Shown one piece after another: positions 15,944 through 24,850 of a stretch of 31,156 nt of DNA (position 1 is the stretch's first letter; the number at the start of each line of letters is the position of its first letter). Position numbers and translations under genes: made by a program. The DNA is taken from the NCBI GenBank assembly GCA_964415885.1, contig CAYQCE010000044.1, positions 1 through 31,156 on the forward strand, written 5' to 3'. Under the pieces are notes generated by a model, which was not told the origin of the DNA, did no database searches, and saw nothing but the letters and a program-made list of their open reading frames with translations. This DNA comes from CAYQCE01 sp964415885 (lineage in GTDB: Bacteria > Zixibacteria > MSB-5A5 > JAABVY01 > JAHJOQ01).

Positions 15944-17395
15944 ATGCTCACTGTCTTGATAGAAAAGGAACTGAAGTCTATAATAACCAGCCCGAAATTT
16001 ATCGCGACATTCACGATATGTTCCGCGCTGATAATTCTCTCTGTCTATATCGGTATAAGCGAGTACAAATCCTCGCTATCTCAATATGAAACCGCCAACG
16101 AACTGACGCGGCAGGAGATGAGCGAGCAGTCGTCGTGGTTTTCGCTGTACGGTCGTGCGGTGCGGCACCCTGTGCCGTCACAGATTCTCGTATCCGGGCT
16201 CTCGTATGACATCGGGCGCAAGTCGCTGATCAGTCAGCACGAGCCGGTGAATCTCGTTCACAGCAGCTACTCGGACGATCCGATTTTCGCGCTCTTCAGA
16301 GTCATCGATTTCTCGTTTATTGTATCTGTGGTTCTCACTCTGTTCGCGATTCTGTTTACCTATGATGCTGTAAGCGGGGAGCGTGAAAACGGCACGCTGA
16401 AGCAGGCGCTTTCGAATCCCGTCCCGCGTTCGAAATACATCCTCGCGAAGTGTGTCGGATCATGGTTGGGACTCGCCGCACCGATAATGATCCCGGTTCT
16501 GATCGGATTGCTGCTGATACCGCTTAGCGGTATCGAGCTTGTGGCTGGCGATTGGGCACGAATTATTGCTGTAGTCTCAGCCTCCATTCTGCTCTTTTCG
16601 TTCTTCGTTGTGCTGGGCGTTTTGATATCTGCATCCACACGAAGATCCAACATGTCATTTCTCGTTTCGCTCGTTGTCTGGATTCTTTTCGTGCTGATAA
16701 TCCCGCGCGCCGGAATACTCGTGGCCGGTCAGATAGCCCCGGTGCCGGCCCTTGCCGAGGTGGAGGGCAGGACGGAGGCGTACGCCAAGGACCGCTGGGC
16801 GGCTCACATGGAGAGAATGGACAAAGTGTGGCAGGAACGCAGCGCTGCGCGCAGCGAGGACGAGCCGATCAGCGACGAGGAGCTGTGGAGCCACATGGAG
16901 GAGGATGACGCCCGCCGTCGCGCGGTCGAGGCCGATATCGAAACTTTTCGCGCTGAGCAGATCGAGGAGTTGAGAAGACGTCAGGCGATGCAGAGACGTC
17001 TCGCGTTCAGCCTTGCAAGATTCTCGCCGGTGTCGGCGTATCAACTCGCAGTAATGGAGCTTGCGGAGACCGATGTCGATCTGAAAGATCGCTATGAGGA
17101 TGCGATGAAACGACATCGGAATGAGTTCACCGGGTTGATCAAAGAGAAACAGGATGAGCACGGGATTTCGGGTGGGATAACAATTTCCATAACATCGGAG
17201 AACGGCGTTCAGATCGGTCGCCCGAAGGAGGGAGCGGGCGTTGATTTGTCGGAGATTCCGGAATTCACTCCGCCGAAACGATCCCTCGCGAGTGTATTCA
17301 ATTCTGTCCTGCTGGATCTGGGCCTGCTCTCAGTGCTTGCTTTTGCCGGATTTGCGGGAGCTTTCGTGATGTTTGTAAGATACGATGTCAGATGA
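15944..17395 (+). CDS. ABC-2 type permease with DUF3526-like loop, copy 2
   Basis: 483 aa, ATG five to six bases after AGGAGA, 23 bp after copy 1. Same topology as copy 1: helix near 20-38, coupling motif YDAVSGERENGTLK, four further helices, a long charged loop (about 270-445) rich in Glu and Arg, and a final helix ending FVRYDVR. The loop (for example WAAHMERMDKVWQERSAARS) should project into the periplasm and could contact the PDZ or NEW3 proteins. It is the last gene of the operon and its stop codon is six bases from the convergent topA stop codon. Confidence 0.9.
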   Translation: MLTVLIEKELKSIITSPKFIATFTICSALIILSVYIGISEYKSSLSQYETANELTRQEMSEQSSWFSLYGRAVRHPVPSQILVSGLSYDIGRKSLISQHEPVNLVHSSYSDDPIFALFRVIDFSFIVSVVLTLFAILFTYDAVSGERENGTLKQALSNPVPRSKYILAKCVGSWLGLAAPIMIPVLIGLLLIPLSGIELVAGDWARIIAVVSASILLFSFFVVLGVLISASTRRSNMSFLVSLVVWILFVLIIPRAGILVAGQIAPVPALAEVEGRTEAYAKDRWAAHMERMDKVWQERSAARSEDEPISDEELWSHMEEDDARRRAVEADIETFRAEQIEELRRRQAMQRRLAFSLARFSPVSAYQLAVMELAETDVDLKDRYEDAMKRHRNEFTGLIKEKQDEHGISGGITISITSENGVQIGRPKEGAGVDLSEIPEFTPPKRSLASVFNSVLLDLGLLSVLAFAGFAGAFVMFVRYDVR

Positions 17396-17401
17396 GGAGC
17401 G

Positions 17402-20011
17402 CTATTTCTTCTTCTTGCGACGACCGCCGGTGTGCTTTTTCGTCTTCTTTTTTGCAGCGGCATCGGCGAGCATGGTCACAGCCTGCTCGACCGTTATCTC
17501 GTCCGGATTGACTGCCTTCGGGATCGACGCGTTCACGGTGCCGTCGGTAATGTATGGGCCGTAGCGGCCCTCCATTGCCTTGATAGTCTCGCCGCTTTCG
17601 GGATGTTTGCCGATCTCGCGCAGTTCTTTCTTCTGCTTCCGTTTCGGCTTTTCGTTGAGCAGCTTGACTGCATCCTCAAGGCTTATCTCGAAGAGCTGGT
17701 CGTATGAATCGACGCTGCGGTATGTTCCGGCTCGCTCGACGTATGGCCCGAACCTACCTACTCCGGCGGTCACTTTCTCGCCGGTATCGGGGTCATCCCC
17801 GACATGCCGTGGCAGGCTGAGCAGCTTGAGCGCGTAGTCAAAGTCGACATCTTCCGGCTTCATTCCACGCGGAAGTGACACACGTTTCGGTTTCTTTTTC
17901 TTGCCGTTCGCTTCACCGAGCTGGACATAGGGGCCGTAAGGTCCCACGAGCGCATAGACATTCTCGCCGGTCTCCGGATCCTTGCCGAGCGGATCGGAGC
18001 CTTTGGATCGTTCGGTTATGATCTCTGATGCCTTCTCGGGGGACAGTTCGTCGATCTGCAGATCGACGGAGATAGTTGCGGTATTGCCTTCGCCGCCCTC
18101 ACCGCGTTGTATGTACACGGAGTTCTGGCCTATCCGGATATTGATCGATTTGCCGGTTTCGGGATCATCTCCTATCGGAATCATCGGATACTCGATCTGC
18201 GGCAGTTCCTCCTTTATTCGTTCGAGCAGACCTTTCGAGTCGCCGTTGCCATGGTAGAACTCGGATAAAAACTCGGTCGGGTTGCCCTCGCCGCCCGCGA
18301 TATCATCCAGTTCCTGCTCCATGTCGGCGGTAAACCCAAGGTCGACATACTTCGGGAAATGTTCCCTCAGCAGGCGAGTTACCGCCATCCCAATAAATGT
18401 CGGGATCAGCGAGCCGGACTTCTTGATGACATACTCGCGCTTCTGAATCGTCGAGATAGTCGGAGCATATGTGGACGGACGTCCGATCCCCTCCTCCTCG
18501 AGCTTCTTCACGAGCGAGGCTTCAGTGTATCGTGGCGGTGGGGTCGTCTCATGCTTCTGTGCTTCGACTTTCGTTAGATATGCAACACCATCATCGCCGC
18601 CTATCTGGTCGCCTTCCTTCAGGTCGGGAAGGAATGTGTCAGTGCCGCCGTTGCCATAGGCTTTGAGGAATCCGGGAAATACTACTACCGAGCCGGTAGC
18701 GCGGAAATTGTAGCTCTTGCCGTCGGCTTCCGAGACTATATCGATCGCAGTCTTGTCGGTCTCGGCTTCGGTCATCTGGGAGGCCACCGCGCGATTGAAT
18801 ATGAGCGTGTAAAGCGCGAATTCATCCTTGTCGAGGAACTTCTTGATCTTCTCGGGCGGTAAACTGACCTCGGTGGGTCGAATCGCCTCGTGGGCTTCCT
18901 GCGCACTTTTCGACTTCGTCTTGAATCGGCGGGCCTTGTGGTACTTCTTGCCGTACTCAGATTCAATATATGTCCCGAGCTCGTGAATAGCCTTCTCGCT
19001 TAAGTTCACCGAGTCGGTTCGCATATAGGTTATCAATCCGAGACGGTCCCCGCTTCCGAGATCGATACCCTCGTAAAGCCTCTGCGCAGTACGCATCGTC
19101 CGATCGGTGGACATCCCGAGACGTGATCCTGCGGCCTGCTGCATTGTAGATGTTGTGAACGGCGGCGCGGGGCTCTTCCTGGTTCGCTTCTTCTCTACAC
19201 CGGTGACTTTCCACGGCTGATTCTTGAAACACTCGTCCGCTGCAGATTCCGCGTCTTTCTGCGTCATCCAGACAGCCTTGGATGTCCCCTTGAGCTGGCC
19301 TTTCTCCGGGTCGAAGTCTTTGCCGGTTGCGAGCCTGGTGCCGTCGATTGAGGTCAACCGCGCACTGAATTCGGCGTCAGCGGCGGTCAGGAATGCCTCC
19401 ATGTCCCAGTACTCAGCCGAGACAAACCTCTGGCGTTCCTCCTCGCGATCTACAATGAGGCGCAACGCCACACTCTGTACCCGGCCCGCGGAGAGCTTGG
19501 TGCGAACTTTCTTCCAGAGCACGGGAGACAGCGTGTAGCCGTACAGCCTGTCCAGGATTCGACGGCTCTCCTGAGCCTTGACCAGCCGCTCGTCGATATC
19601 TCTCGGGTTCGAGAGAGCTTCCTCGATCGCGCTTTTAGTTATCTCGTGGAATGCTATTCTCTTCACCGGGATTTTTGGCCTGAGGACCTCCAGGAGATGC
19701 CATGATATGGATTCACCCTCTCGGTCCTCATCTGTTGCGAGGAGAAGCTCTTCGCAATCTTTGAGCATCTTCTTGATTTCGGTGACGCGCTTCTTGCTGT
19801 CTTTGGGTACCACGTAGACCGGCGCGAATTCGTTTTCCGGATCGACACCGAGACTTGCCCACGACTTCCCCTTGACAGCCTTCGGGACCTCCGACGCGGA
19901 TGACGGCAGATCGCGGATATGCCCGTAGCTGGCAACGACTCGATAGTCGCTTCCGAGAAATCTCTCGATCGTCTTGGCCTTAGCCGGTGATTCTACAATA
20001 ACTAACTTCAT
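17402..20011 (-). CDS. topA: DNA topoisomerase I (type IA)
   Basis: 869 aa. The TOPRIM domain has IVESPAKAK (Glu7) and the metal-binding DEDREGE (94-100); the catalytic Tyr329 is in GLITYMRTDS. The enzyme relaxes negative supercoils by cutting and rejoining one strand. Instead of the E. coli-type zinc fingers, the C-terminal part has four topoisomerase C-terminal repeats, each roughly (I/V/L)GxDPxTGExxxxxxGxYGPYVQ, followed by a lysine-rich tail (KKTKKHTGGRRKKKK) suited to DNA contact. This architecture is common outside the Proteobacteria. GAGGAG stands only two bases before the ATG, tighter than usual, but the conserved N-terminus fixes the start. Confidence 0.98.
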   Translation of the reverse strand: MKLVIVESPAKAKTIERFLGSDYRVVASYGHIRDLPSSASEVPKAVKGKSWASLGVDPENEFAPVYVVPKDSKKRVTEIKKMLKDCEELLLATDEDREGESISWHLLEVLRPKIPVKRIAFHEITKSAIEEALSNPRDIDERLVKAQESRRILDRLYGYTLSPVLWKKVRTKLSAGRVQSVALRLIVDREEERQRFVSAEYWDMEAFLTAADAEFSARLTSIDGTRLATGKDFDPEKGQLKGTSKAVWMTQKDAESAADECFKNQPWKVTGVEKKRTRKSPAPPFTTSTMQQAAGSRLGMSTDRTMRTAQRLYEGIDLGSGDRLGLITYMRTDSVNLSEKAIHELGTYIESEYGKKYHKARRFKTKSKSAQEAHEAIRPTEVSLPPEKIKKFLDKDEFALYTLIFNRAVASQMTEAETDKTAIDIVSEADGKSYNFRATGSVVVFPGFLKAYGNGGTDTFLPDLKEGDQIGGDDGVAYLTKVEAQKHETTPPPRYTEASLVKKLEEEGIGRPSTYAPTISTIQKREYVIKKSGSLIPTFIGMAVTRLLREHFPKYVDLGFTADMEQELDDIAGGEGNPTEFLSEFYHGNGDSKGLLERIKEELPQIEYPMIPIGDDPETGKSINIRIGQNSVYIQRGEGGEGNTATISVDLQIDELSPEKASEIITERSKGSDPLGKDPETGENVYALVGPYGPYVQLGEANGKKKKPKRVSLPRGMKPEDVDFDYALKLLSLPRHVGDDPDTGEKVTAGVGRFGPYVERAGTYRSVDSYDQLFEISLEDAVKLLNEKPKRKQKKELREIGKHPESGETIKAMEGRYGPYITDGTVNASIPKAVNPDEITVEQAVTMLADAAAKKKTKKHTGGRRKKKK

Positions 20012-20317
20012 GGCTCCTCACGAATCGCAAGGGTATAATATCTCAAGTCCGGAGTCAATAATATTGCGAAAAAAGATTGCGGCACCCTCTAAGCCAGCAT
20101 CTCAAAACGCAGCCGCGTGCCGCCGGTTCCATAATTGTGGTCGGATTCGATGGCACAAACCATGAGCAGTTGTTATAGCAAATTACGCCACGGGCAGTTC
20201 CCGATCCCGCGATGGCAGGTTTGTGAGCTGCCGTTCGAGCGGGTTAACATGTACCTCCATTTCTGAACGCAGGAACCTGCGAAACAGGACTGAATCTAAC
20301 CCAGATCAGTTGGGCGT

Positions 20318-20381
20318 GTTGAAAAAGGACGGGTAGTGAAGTTCGGTCAGGTCCGCCGCCGCAGGCGGGTGTGACCTGACC
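20318..20381. repeat. Dispersed repeat family 1, partial copy with hairpin
   Basis: Positions 20318-20352 match 7734-7768 at 34 of 35 bases. The segment closes with a 9-bp perfect hairpin, GGTCAGGTC (20345-20353) with GACCTGACC (20373-20381). A further fragment at 21405-21427 matches this interior in the opposite orientation at about 20 of 23 bases. Confidence 0.8.
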
Positions 20382-20510
20382 GTATAACCGCATGACAAAG
20401 GGCGATTCGAAGAACGCCCGATCACACACGGTGCCCCGCAGAATGCTGTGGGAAGAGTGACCGGTGTTTCGAAGATCGAATTTCATTCTTGACCATCCTA
20501 TAGTACAGAC

Positions 20511-20534
20511 GGCAGAACCACTGCGGTTTCTGCC
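20511..20534. repeat. GGCAGAACC hairpin repeat, copy 1
   Basis: GGCAGAACC (20511-20519) faces GGTTTCTGCC (20525-20534) with one extra T in the right arm. The same arm sequence recurs as a perfect hairpin at 31069-31093. Confidence 0.6.
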
Positions 20535-20558
20535 CTACTCAACTTGCTGACGAATCAC

Positions 20559-20628
20559 TCGAATCAGGCGTGCACTGGATTCCCGCCTACGGGTTTGTCT
20601 CGCGACAAACCCTCACTCAGAGATGACA
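20559..20628. repeat. Dispersed repeat family 2, copy 1
   Basis: About 70 bp, starting TCGAATCAGGCG and containing CACTGGATT and the small palindrome GGGTTTGTC/GACAAACCC, ending near GATGACAT. It matches 30086-30152 in the reverse orientation with few mismatches. Confidence 0.8.
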
Positions 20629-20732
20629 TAGAAGGGGGCTTTGCTTCGCAGCTCATTCTGGCGAAGATCATAATGACGTGGCGCTTTCGCATACGGACGT
20701 ACACCAGCCACACTACTCCCCGCATATATGTG

Positions 20733-20762
20733 TTGACAGAGAAGAGCTTCATACTGCATTAT
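20733..20762 (+). promoter_or_regulatory. Predicted sigma-70-type promoter of the lipoprotein gene
   Basis: Consensus -35 TTGACA (20733-20738), 18-bp spacer, -10 CATTAT (20757-20762, four of six). The gene starts at 20805, giving a leader of about 35 nt with GGAGGGG eight bases before the ATG. Confidence 0.5.
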
Positions 20763-20804
20763 TGAGATAGATAGTCCTATTCGTCAGAAGGGAGGGGCGT
20801 TATC

Positions 20805-21347
20805 ATGAGCAATCAGCCGAATAGCATATCTCATGCTCCCGAGCTTACCGTAGCGATTGCTCTCCTCGCGCTGGCTACTCTGACTTTCTGCGGTTGCGCA
20901 GCGAGTATTACCGAAAAAGCTGACCTAAAGATCAAAGAAGAGATGCGGGCATGGATCGGTTCGCACAAAACCGAGCTGGTCGACTCTCTGGGTGAACCCG
21001 TTTTCATTCTGCATGACGGCAGATCCGGCGAGGTCTACTACTATCAGCAAATGAGATACGATGGCACAGATAGTGAAACGGACGATGATCGCCTCGGACC
21101 CCAGGTACTGACTGGGCTCCATCAACGGGGTGATGGTGGCTCGTCCCGTGATCCCCGTTTCTTGAGCGCCTATGCTGGAGGGTACAAGACCTTTTGGATC
21201 GACTCTACTGGAGTTGTCTATACGTCCAAGTGGATACGGGACAAGGAAGGCTTTAGCTCAGGCGGTGATCTGGGACTGGTTAAGATTGCCGGATTAGCTT
21301 TTGTTGGCTTGGTAGCGGGAGTCTGCTTTCTCGTGTTTGTCGATTAG
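20805..21347 (+). CDS. Lipoprotein of unknown function
   Basis: 180 aa. A hydrophobic signal (about residues 14-30) ends in the lipobox TFCGC with Cys31 as acceptor. The mature part begins with a charged helix and the line KTELVDSLGEPVFILHDGRSGEVYYYQQ, a pattern seen in small SmpA/OmlA-like and related lipoproteins where a short helix precedes a strand with a Leu-Gly-x-Pro turn. A glycine- and aspartate-rich middle follows, then a hydrophobic C-terminal helix (about 158-178), an unusual feature for a lipoprotein. Signal, lipobox and ribosome-binding site are clear; I do not assign a function. It appears monocistronic with its own promoter. Confidence 0.8.
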   Translation: MSNQPNSISHAPELTVAIALLALATLTFCGCAASITEKADLKIKEEMRAWIGSHKTELVDSLGEPVFILHDGRSGEVYYYQQMRYDGTDSETDDDRLGPQVLTGLHQRGDGGSSRDPRFLSAYAGGYKTFWIDSTGVVYTSKWIRDKEGFSSGGDLGLVKIAGLAFVGLVAGVCFLVFVD

Positions 21348-21404
21348 CTGCCAGTTAATTCAGTTCGAGTAGAATGTAAGCCAAACAGCAGTTTCGCCGT
21401 CTTG

Positions 21405-21427
21405 CAGGTCACACCTGCCTCCGGCAG
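21405..21427. repeat. Fragment of dispersed repeat family 1
   Basis: CAGGTCACACCTGCCTCCGG and following bases match, in reverse orientation, the interior of the copy at 20318-20381 at about 20 of 23 positions. GCAGGT/ACCTGC forms a small hairpin just downstream of the lipoprotein gene. Confidence 0.55.
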
Positions 21428-21638
21428 CCAAAGCCTGGCGAGAACAGGGGAATCGTATTGCCGGTGAACGAGGACATACATCATCCACAGAATCTCGAAC
21501 CAGGAGTCGTTGGGAGCCCTTTCCAGACGAAATCCACTGGTCGAAGGTCAGGATTTTTGACAACTGCGGCTTGACACTCATCATAGCGCGTGGCAACAGA
21601 CTCTAAACGAAACCGTTATCGTTGAAAGAGGCGTCGTA

Positions 21639-23843
21639 TCATGCTCGCGCGAGCGAGACTTTCTCGAACTTCTCCTTTTTCGCGGGATCGATTTCGCGGA
21701 ATTTCATGATGATCTTGAGTTCCCAGCTCTCCCTGGGCGCGAGATACATCCTCCACGACGGAACGATGCAGATACCCTGCTGGACCTTTTCGAAACCCTC
21801 CTCCGACAGCGAGACCGAATAGACCGGCATACGCCAGAGATCGGCCTCCTTCTGGATAAGGAAATCGAGGATGAAATTGTCGTCATCGTTACGGATGCCG
21901 AATTCCCTGACCTTCGTTGCCGCCGAAGTGCTGTCGAGTCGCTTAAATCGGGACGGCACCTCGCCGCTGATAGTGTAGTTGACGTTTGGCGAGGTCATGT
22001 TCGGGAATCCGAAATTCAATTCCGAACCGAAATGGAGCGTTACGGGGAATTTGTCGCGGTTCGTGATCTTGTAAACGAGCTCGATTGCAGGCTTTGCCGC
22101 TTCTATCACAAACTCCTTCTCGATATGCACCCGGGCGTGTTTACCCTGGTACCACACTCCGCCTTCGCGAGAAAATGTCACGACCCGGTCCGGGCCGACG
22201 AGCTTGTGATCGAAATCGTATGACTGGTTGACGAAATCGCCCTCTTCGGGATATTTGGCGGTGATGAATGTCTCCGGGACAACGCCCTCGCCGAAGAAGT
22301 GGTCGATGAAACAGCCACGCCGGTACCAGTCGTAGGATAGGAGTTTATCGAGACCGGATTCCTTGGACGAGTAGATGTCGTGAATCGATTTTGACTCGCT
22401 CTCATCGACTTTTCCGGTGCGTGAGCTCGATATCTTGTGATGGTAGCCCTCTTCGCGGCGCGTCACGGTGTCAACAATGTTAAGGTTGGCGGGCTTGTAG
22501 TCTATCTCGAATGCGAAGGCTCCCGATGACGGTTTGAAATAGAGATTGAGATTTGCTGATTCAACTACCAGATCATCCCGGCTGTCACGGTCAAAATCGA
22601 ACACGGAAACATCCGTCCAGTCGGGGCGATTTCTCGTCGATTTGCCGAGTATCTTCTCGGCCATGATCAGGTTCTGATAGATAGCGGACCTGACATGCGT
22701 AAGATACATCCCGCCGAATACGCCGTGCCAGTAGGGGCAGTTGCACTGTCCGCGCCAGAGGTAATCCTCGGCTGTGGTGATATCGAGATCGACTGCGGAA
22801 GCTTTCGACTCCGACCGCAGATCGGCAATCTTGTTGGAGACCATCAGCATTTTCTTGTGCATGTTATTCGTCTCGGGATACTTGGCGAGGAAATTCCGCC
22901 AGAATCCGCCGCGCACATAGACGCCGTACTCCTCGTACAGATTCTCCTTCTGGAGTTTCTCGTTGAATTCCTCGAATTTTTTGACCGCCCGCGCTGGCAG
23001 CGCCCACTCGTTCATTTCCGTGTAGCTCGCGGTAGGAAGATATACCCGACCCGCGGCATCGAGCTGATCGAGAGCGTCACGGAAATGCAGTATATTGATC
23101 CAGTCGCTGTTATCGGATATCGCTTTGAAAAACCGCTCGAGCCATTTTTCGGTAAAACTGGTCTTGTATGTTCCGGGCCACACACCGAACTTCTCGCCGT
23201 CATCGGCGTATATCGCAAGCAGGTTTCCCTCTTCAGTCGCCAGTTTCCTGAGGTATTCCAGCGTCTCGTCAATCGGACTAAACGGTATCGTGTAGCGCAG
23301 TTTCCTCGAAATCGGGAAGAGCGCGATCGTCTCGCCCTCGTCTTCCGTCGTGTAATATCCGTTGAGCTGCTCATCGGTAAGCCCTGAGTATTTGAAATGG
23401 GCGTCATCGAGCACTGTATATCGCACACCCGATTCCCGCATAACTCGCGGCAGATGCGGCTCCCAGACGCGCTCTGCGAGCCACATCCCGATCGGGCGAT
23501 CCCCGATGATCTGTGTGATATAGTCGGTGAGCTTTCGAATCTGGCCTTTCTTGTCGCGGTCGGGGATTACGGGCAGGATCGGTTCGTAGAATCCGCCGGT
23601 CATCATCTCCAATTGACCGCGTTCGACCATACGCTTGAGAATATCTATCCCTTTCGGACGGTTCTCCTCGATCCACTTGAGGAGAATCCCCGAGAAATGC
23701 ATCGTGGTCTTGACCTTCGGAAAGCCTTCGAGGAGCTCGAGAAAGGGATAATATGACTTGTCGAATGACTGTTCGAATACGTGATTGAAATTCCCGACCG
23801 GCTGGTGGTCATGAACTCCGAAGAGGAAATTGACTTTGTTCAT
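21639..23843 (-). CDS. GH57 family 4-alpha-glucanotransferase/alpha-amylase
   Basis: 734 aa, cytosolic (no signal). All five GH57 landmark regions appear: FGVHDHQPVG (11-13 HDH/HQP), GGFYEP (83-88), WLAERVWEP with nucleophile Glu124, IYADDGEKFG with acid/base Asp214, and a later segment around TASYTEMNEW. Spacing matches Thermococcus litoralis 4-alpha-glucanotransferase (Glu123, Asp214). The C-terminal half has the beta-rich DUF1925/DUF1926-type domains that complete this subfamily. It transfers or hydrolyses alpha-1,4-glucan chains, so storage-glucan metabolism is the default role. Its ATG overlaps the stop of the MCE gene as TAATG, so the two are translationally coupled, an unexplained pairing. 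Confidence 0.95.
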   Translation of the reverse strand: MNKVNFLFGVHDHQPVGNFNHVFEQSFDKSYYPFLELLEGFPKVKTTMHFSGILLKWIEENRPKGIDILKRMVERGQLEMMTGGFYEPILPVIPDRDKKGQIRKLTDYITQIIGDRPIGMWLAERVWEPHLPRVMRESGVRYTVLDDAHFKYSGLTDEQLNGYYTTEDEGETIALFPISRKLRYTIPFSPIDETLEYLRKLATEEGNLLAIYADDGEKFGVWPGTYKTSFTEKWLERFFKAISDNSDWINILHFRDALDQLDAAGRVYLPTASYTEMNEWALPARAVKKFEEFNEKLQKENLYEEYGVYVRGGFWRNFLAKYPETNNMHKKMLMVSNKIADLRSESKASAVDLDITTAEDYLWRGQCNCPYWHGVFGGMYLTHVRSAIYQNLIMAEKILGKSTRNRPDWTDVSVFDFDRDSRDDLVVESANLNLYFKPSSGAFAFEIDYKPANLNIVDTVTRREEGYHHKISSSRTGKVDESESKSIHDIYSSKESGLDKLLSYDWYRRGCFIDHFFGEGVVPETFITAKYPEEGDFVNQSYDFDHKLVGPDRVVTFSREGGVWYQGKHARVHIEKEFVIEAAKPAIELVYKITNRDKFPVTLHFGSELNFGFPNMTSPNVNYTISGEVPSRFKRLDSTSAATKVREFGIRNDDDNFILDFLIQKEADLWRMPVYSVSLSEEGFEKVQQGICIVPSWRMYLAPRESWELKIIMKFREIDPAKKEKFEKVSLARA

Positions 23844-24745
23844 TAGAAAATGCTAAACTCCATTTTGAGATATTTCTTGGGATTTTCCCTGATGTCGGTG
23901 ACGAGTCTGTCCAACTCCCGCACGGATTTCTTGACATCCTGATACAATGTCTGATCCGATGCCAGAAGACCGAGTGTGCCCTCCTCCGAGTTTAGCTTGT
24001 CAGCAAACTTTTGAAGCGAGGATGACAGTGTATCGAGATCGTTCGCCAGAATTACAAGTTTTTCGGAGGCTGCATTGAAATTGTCGATCGACTCTTCAGC
24101 CTTGGGCCTGTTGCTCTCGACGAAGTCGTCGAAGCTTGCGGATGCGCGCTCTATCGCCTGCAGCGATCGGCGGTAGTCGTCTTTTGACTGCGCTATCATT
24201 GTATTGAGCTCGGTCGAGACATTCTTCAGTTGTCTGATTGTCTCCTGGAAGTCATTGAGCGTCCCCGGCGAGGCTATCGTCTCGCCGATCACATTAACAA
24301 GACGGCGTACTTCAGAGACCATTTCGCCCATCATACCCATAACTTCGGGTATTCCAGTGTCGAACCGCCCCTTATGTATCCTGTCCCGGTCGAGAGGCAC
24401 GGACAATGTTCCCGGGTTTATGGCAACAAATCGCTCACCCATAAGCCCTATGTTTTTGACAGTGAATGTCGCGTCCTTCGCAAGGAAGACCGATTCATCC
24501 ACGAGTGTGGTGACGACCACTTTGCCTCCTTCGAGACGTATCTTATCAACCTTACCGGCGCGCACACCGGATACCGCAACGGGGTCGCCCTCACTCAGTG
24601 CACCGATATCCTTGAAAGTCAATTTGACAGATTCGAACTGCTGTCGGAATCTATAGCCTTTGAGCCAAACAATTCCGCCGATGAACACTGCGATTGCCAG
24701 GAATACGACTATGCCAACCTTCAGTTCAGATTTGCTCTTAGCCAT
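23843..24745 (-). CDS. MlaD/MCE-domain lipid transport protein
   Basis: 300 aa from the ATG at 24745, chosen for the GGAGGAG about 11 bases upstream and because the usual N-terminus (MAKSKSELKVGIVVFLA) starts there. One N-terminal helix (about 9-29), one MCE domain (about 36-115: VKLTFKDIGALSEGDPVAVSGVRAGKVDKI, FVAINPG), then a long helical/coiled region (about 140-285) ending VTDIRENPKKYLK. MCE proteins form hexameric rings that carry lipids between inner and outer membranes with an MlaE/MlaF ABC complex, which is not in this window. Located 163 bp after the FAD gene and overlapping the GH57 gene. Its place beside ceramide genes makes a sphingolipid cargo an attractive but unproven idea. Confidence 0.93.
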   Translation of the reverse strand: MAKSKSELKVGIVVFLAIAVFIGGIVWLKGYRFRQQFESVKLTFKDIGALSEGDPVAVSGVRAGKVDKIRLEGGKVVVTTLVDESVFLAKDATFTVKNIGLMGERFVAINPGTLSVPLDRDRIHKGRFDTGIPEVMGMMGEMVSEVRRLVNVIGETIASPGTLNDFQETIRQLKNVSTELNTMIAQSKDDYRRSLQAIERASASFDDFVESNRPKAEESIDNFNAASEKLVILANDLDTLSSSLQKFADKLNSEEGTLGLLASDQTLYQDVKKSVRELDRLVTDIRENPKKYLKMEFSIF

Positions 24746-24803
24746 TGAGACCTTTCTCTCCTCCGATGCCGGCACACACTCGGACACCATAGCATCATTA
24801 TTC

Positions 24804-24850
24804 TATTCGGTAAAATCCGAATATCTCTTAGGGACTCAATCATATATGAT
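24804..24850. promoter_or_regulatory. Palindrome-rich, AT-rich leader upstream of the MCE gene
   Basis: Two perfect inverted repeats: TATTCGG/CCGAATA (24804-24823, 6-bp loop) and the 12-bp palindrome ATCATATATGAT (24839-24850). A third, CGATT-GA-AATCG, follows near 24860. They sit in the 163-bp gap between the FAD and MCE genes and may form an operator or promoter for the MCE-GH57 pair. No regulator is identified. Confidence 0.4.

Larger units (their letters stand above)
20012..20804. other. 793-bp intergenic stretch filled with dispersed repeats
   Basis: No credible gene. It holds a partial family 1 repeat (20318-20381), a GGCAGAACC hairpin (20511-20534), a family 2 repeat (20559-20628) and, at its right end, the promoter of the lipoprotein gene (20733-20762). 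The left third (20012-20310) shows nothing I can name. Confidence 0.75.

Noticed and set aside
20244..20486. 80-codon minus-strand open frame between topA and the lipoprotein gene
   Set aside because: It is composed largely of the family 1 dispersed repeat and lacks a start signal or protein-like composition.
22695..23387. Plus-strand open frame inside the GH57 gene
   Set aside because: It lies opposite conserved GH57 motifs and has no recognisable domain or ribosome-binding site.
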